Of a DNA stretch of 16,893 bases, positions 14,142 to 16,893 are shown piece by piece; within the stretch, counting starts at the first letter, position 1, and each line of letters starts with the position of its first letter. A program made the translations under genes and the position numbers. Source of the stretch: Anaeroplasmataceae bacterium. Its GTDB lineage: Bacteria > Bacillota_I > Bacilli_A > Acholeplasmatales > Anaeroplasmataceae. The notes beneath the pieces were generated by a model. It was not told the DNA's origin and did not search any database. It saw only the letters and a program-made list of their open reading frames with translations. The stretch covers positions 1 through 16,893 of the forward strand of contig JAHHSW010000009.1 in NCBI GenBank assembly GCA_020024985.1, written 5' to 3'.

Positions 14142-14161
14142 TTACACCTATCTAGCTTTTT
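14129..14161 (+). terminator. Hairpin after the GH2 gene, U-tract on the plus strand
   Basis: GCTAGATAGG (14129-14138) pairs with CCTATCTAGC (14147-14156) in a perfect 10-bp stem with an 8-base loop. TTTTT follows on the plus strand. On the minus strand, the direction of the GH2 gene, the tail is only AATTATCTTTT. It is thus best placed to stop plus-strand (antisense) transcripts, and probably a weaker stop for GH2. Confidence 0.65.
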
Positions 14162-14162
14162 G

Positions 14163-16893
14163 TTAATTTCCTTTAATAAAGAAGCTAAACTCTAAATCCT
14201 CATTGGCCTTTAGTGAATATTTCTCTAATACTGGTGCTCCCCATGAGTCATCTCCACCAACACCTCTCATAAAGCCACATACCCTTAGGTGGGTATAATG
14301 TGGTTCCTTATTTAAATCATGAGTGTGCTTAGCTAGCTCAAGCTCTATAGCACTATATGGTAATACTTGAATATTTAATGGCTTATCATTCATGTATACC
14401 TCTAATGAATGATTATCATCTAAGAATAGCTTAGCCTCACGACATTCCACTCTATTACCGCATTCCTGTGGCTCAATATATCTACTTACATTTTCTAAAG
14501 TTGTAGTAGTATATCTTCCTAGGCTTACACCTGTTTTTCTATCTGGGTAGCACTCCTCTGGACCAAAGCCATAATAACTAAAGCACTTTACTACGCGAGG
14601 AATAGCTAGCCTCATGCCAAATAAGGCTAATTCAGGTAAGCCCTTAGCTCCATAATAATGAGTAGAAACTAAAATGTTACCATCTCCACATACCTTATAG
14701 CTAACATCGACCTTATTTCTAGCCTCATTCATTAGCTCATAGGTATAGGTTACTATTAATAGGCCTTCCTTAACCTCAAATTTATATTGCTTGTTAGTAT
14801 AGCTTAAAAATTGATCTACACTATGCCAAATAGATGAATCTATATTAAATCTATTACCCTTATCATTATCTGTGTTAGCTCTAAAGAAGGTAGGAAGCAT
14901 GGGCTCCTTAACCCATTCAATTCCATTATACTTAAGAGAAATAATTCCTGCATCTCTTTTTGAGAATAAAACATCAAAGCCTTCACCATGACACCCTATA
15001 TTTAAATCACTATTTATAATTTTATAGCTATCATCATATCTAACCTCATGCTTATAGCTACCAATTATAGCCTGGCTACAAGAAACTATATGGCCTTTTT
15101 TTAGAATTAAATCATCATTCTTTAGTACTGCCTCTACCTTGATAGTATATTCATTATCTAAATCAGTAGGAATGTTTTCTAGCTTATAGCTTCCCTTGCT
15201 TAGTGGCTCTACCATTAAATCAAATGAATATTCAGTATATGGATTACCATTTTTTAATACCTTTACTATGAAGCTGTAGCAAGCTGTTGTAATAAATAAA
15301 TTCTTATTAATAACAGTAACAGTATCACCATTAACCTCCATACGAACAGGAGCGTAGTCCCCCTTCATTTCGGCTACCTTAGGTGAGTCCTCTCTATTAC
15401 AATATCTTACACCATTACAGCAGAAGCTATTATCATGAGGTCTATCAAAGAAATCTCCACCATAATAGTAATTTCCATCTACCTCAATACCTTGGTCCAT
15501 ATAATCCCAAATAAAGCCACCCTGGTATAATGGATATTTATCCTCAAGCTTAATATACTCATCTAAGCCACCTAAGGAATTACCCATCGCATGAGAATAC
15601 TCACATGAAATATATGGCTTATCTGGATTATTATTTAAATAAGCCTCAATATCTACTACCTTTGCATACATGTATGATTCCATATCAGTTGAATTTCTAA
15701 ATTCTCTAACATGCATACAAGATTCATAATGAACAACTCTAGATGGATCAACCTCATTAAAGTAATCATGCATCTTAACTGTGTTAGTTCCTGCCCATGA
15801 TTCATTACCAATAGACCAAATAACTACTGATGGATGGTTTTTATCTCTTTCATAGGTTTCCTTACATCTATCAATAACTAAATCCTCCCACTCAGTAAGT
15901 GAGCCTGGCACATTCCAGGTCGGATCAAATACGTCCATCTTTGTCCAGCTACCATGAGATTCCATATTTACCTCATCAATTAGGTAAATACCATGAATAT
16001 CGCATAGCTCGTACCAATAGGAATCATTTGGATAATGACTAGTTCTAACAGCATTAACATTGTTAGCCTTCATAAAACGAATATCCTCAAGCATTTCCTC
16101 TCTTGTAACATGTCTTCCGCCGTAGCAAGAGAATTCATGACGATTGATTCCTCTAAAGATTATTCTTTTACCATTAATAAGCATAAGCTTATTCTTTATT
16201 TCGAAGCTTCTAAAGCCTACATATTCATGAACGAACTCTGATAAGCCATCTTGACTATATACCTCAAGCTCTAAATCATATAAATTTGGCTCCTCACCAC
16301 TCCAAGGCTTTACCTCTTTTAATAAGGTAGTATAGGTATCTACAAATTCAAATTTCTTAACAAGCTCACCCTTAAATAAAAGCTTAGCCTTTATATTAGC
16401 TATGTTTCTTCCCTTTACACTAATATCAAGCTTTCCATCCTGATAATTATTTACTAAAGGTGATGAAATTTTAATATCATCAACATGGGTTCTATCAAGC
16501 TTATATAGATAAACATCACGGTAAAGTCCTGTTAATCTCCAATAATCTTGTCCTTCAATATAGGCAGCCTTTGAATATGCAAAGACAACAACAGTTAACC
16601 TATTTTCCTTCTTTAAATATTTATTTAAATTAAATCTAGCTGGTAGGAAGGAATCCTCGCTATAGCCTACAAATTCTCCATTTAAATAAACATAAATAGC
16701 CATTGAGGCGGCCTCAAATGAAATGTTTATATCCTCATTTAAATTATCTACAGTAAAATCCTTAAAATAAATACCTACTGGAGTTTTAGTTAAATCAATA
16801 TGCGGTGGGTGAGATACATATGATCCATCCCAAGGATACATTTGATTTACATATTGAGGCTTTTTAGTATATTCAAGCTCAATACAGCCTGGT
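14163..16893 (-). CDS. lacZ: GH2 beta-galactosidase (LacZ-type), N-terminus cut by window edge
   Basis: Cytoplasmic beta-galactosidase that hydrolyses lactose and related beta-galactosides. The frame is open to the right edge: codons before the ATG at 16839-16841 read PGCIELEYTKKPQYVNQMYPWDG, the conserved LacZ segment just before the sugar-binding jelly-roll domain, so that ATG is internal and at least some tens of residues are missing. 909 residues are visible. Order: jelly-roll domain, Ig-like domain, TIM barrel (from RGINRHEF, with NAVRTSHYPND), a second Ig-like domain, and a C-terminal beta-sandwich (FRANTDNDKG onward). The acid/base is the Glu of SIGNESW (codon 15801-15803) and the nucleophile the Glu of SCEYSHAMGNS (codon 15600-15602). 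Both are intact. Its promoter lies outside the window. It is the most upstream gene of the sugar-hydrolase block. Confidence 0.95.
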   Translation of the reverse strand, partial: PGCIELEYTKKPQYVNQMYPWDGSYVSHPPHIDLTKTPVGIYFKDFTVDNLNEDINISFEAASMAIYVYLNGEFVGYSEDSFLPARFNLNKYLKKENRLTVVVFAYSKAAYIEGQDYWRLTGLYRDVYLYKLDRTHVDDIKISSPLVNNYQDGKLDISVKGRNIANIKAKLLFKGELVKKFEFVDTYTTLLKEVKPWSGEEPNLYDLELEVYSQDGLSEFVHEYVGFRSFEIKNKLMLINGKRIIFRGINRHEFSCYGGRHVTREEMLEDIRFMKANNVNAVRTSHYPNDSYWYELCDIHGIYLIDEVNMESHGSWTKMDVFDPTWNVPGSLTEWEDLVIDRCKETYERDKNHPSVVIWSIGNESWAGTNTVKMHDYFNEVDPSRVVHYESCMHVREFRNSTDMESYMYAKVVDIEAYLNNNPDKPYISCEYSHAMGNSLGGLDEYIKLEDKYPLYQGGFIWDYMDQGIEVDGNYYYGGDFFDRPHDNSFCCNGVRYCNREDSPKVAEMKGDYAPVRMEVNGDTVTVINKNLFITTACYSFIVKVLKNGNPYTEYSFDLMVEPLSKGSYKLENIPTDLDNEYTIKVEAVLKNDDLILKKGHIVSCSQAIIGSYKHEVRYDDSYKIINSDLNIGCHGEGFDVLFSKRDAGIISLKYNGIEWVKEPMLPTFFRANTDNDKGNRFNIDSSIWHSVDQFLSYTNKQYKFEVKEGLLIVTYTYELMNEARNKVDVSYKVCGDGNILVSTHYYGAKGLPELALFGMRLAIPRVVKCFSYYGFGPEECYPDRKTGVSLGRYTTTTLENVSRYIEPQECGNRVECREAKLFLDDNHSLEVYMNDKPLNIQVLPYSAIELELAKHTHDLNKEPHYTHLRVCGFMRGVGGDDSWGAPVLEKYSLKANEDLEFSFFIKGN

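Noticed and set aside
16839..16841. ATG taken as the start of the GH2 protein
   Set aside because: The frame stays open to the window edge and the upstream codons encode a conserved LacZ segment, so the Met is internal.
1..16893. CRISPR arrays, transposons, attachment sites, tRNA or rRNA genes
   Set aside because: No regularly spaced repeats, transposase motifs, target duplications or RNA-gene signatures were visible on either strand.

Overview
The window looks like chromosomal DNA from a low-GC, Gram-positive-type anaerobe of the Bacillota (Firmicutes). The reasons are the AT-rich sequence, strong GGAGG-type ribosome binding sites, CIRCE heat-shock operators, lipoboxes, a YesM/YesN-type two-component pair, and a GH3 enzyme with the swapped domain order known from Ruminococcus and Butyrivibrio relatives. 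I cannot name a genus. No rRNA, tRNA, CRISPR array or insertion sequence is visible.

Layout. Positions 1-6004 are read on the minus strand. In transcription order they hold a divergent promoter region (6005-6193), two tandem small heat-shock proteins (6004-5255), a UUCG-loop terminator, a class I aminotransferase (5109-3865), another terminator, mfd (3803-366), and the start of a small DUF2188-like protein running off the left edge. Positions 6194-10458 are read on the plus strand as one tightly overlapping operon: an AraC-type response regulator, a membrane histidine kinase, and a lipid-anchored sugar-binding protein. A shared hairpin terminator at about 10463-10510 separates it from the convergent minus-strand block. 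In transcription order that block is a GH2 beta-galactosidase (cut at the right edge), a membrane lipoprotein of unknown function, and a GH3 beta-glycosidase with swapped domain order.

How the genes fit together. The most interesting unit is 6145-10458. The lipoprotein aligns over its whole length with the E. coli galactose/glucose-binding protein MglB. By my manual alignment it keeps all ten residues that contact glucose/galactose there, plus most of the calcium loop. Its gene overlaps a sensor kinase gene and no ABC permease or ATPase is nearby. I infer a three-part sensing system (binding protein, kinase, regulator) for galactose or glucose outside the cell, comparable in principle to the XylFII-LytS/YesN xylose sensor of Clostridium beijerinckii. 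It would plausibly control the adjacent cytoplasmic GH2 and GH3 enzymes. A perfect 16-bp palindrome fills the spacer of the operon's likely promoter, suggesting a second, LacI-type control.

Other regulatory structure. The heat-shock pair has two imperfect CIRCE elements, one overlapping the -35 and one just downstream of the start point. Both mfd and the GH3 gene lie directly behind an intrinsic terminator with almost no room for a promoter in between, so each may depend on read-through.
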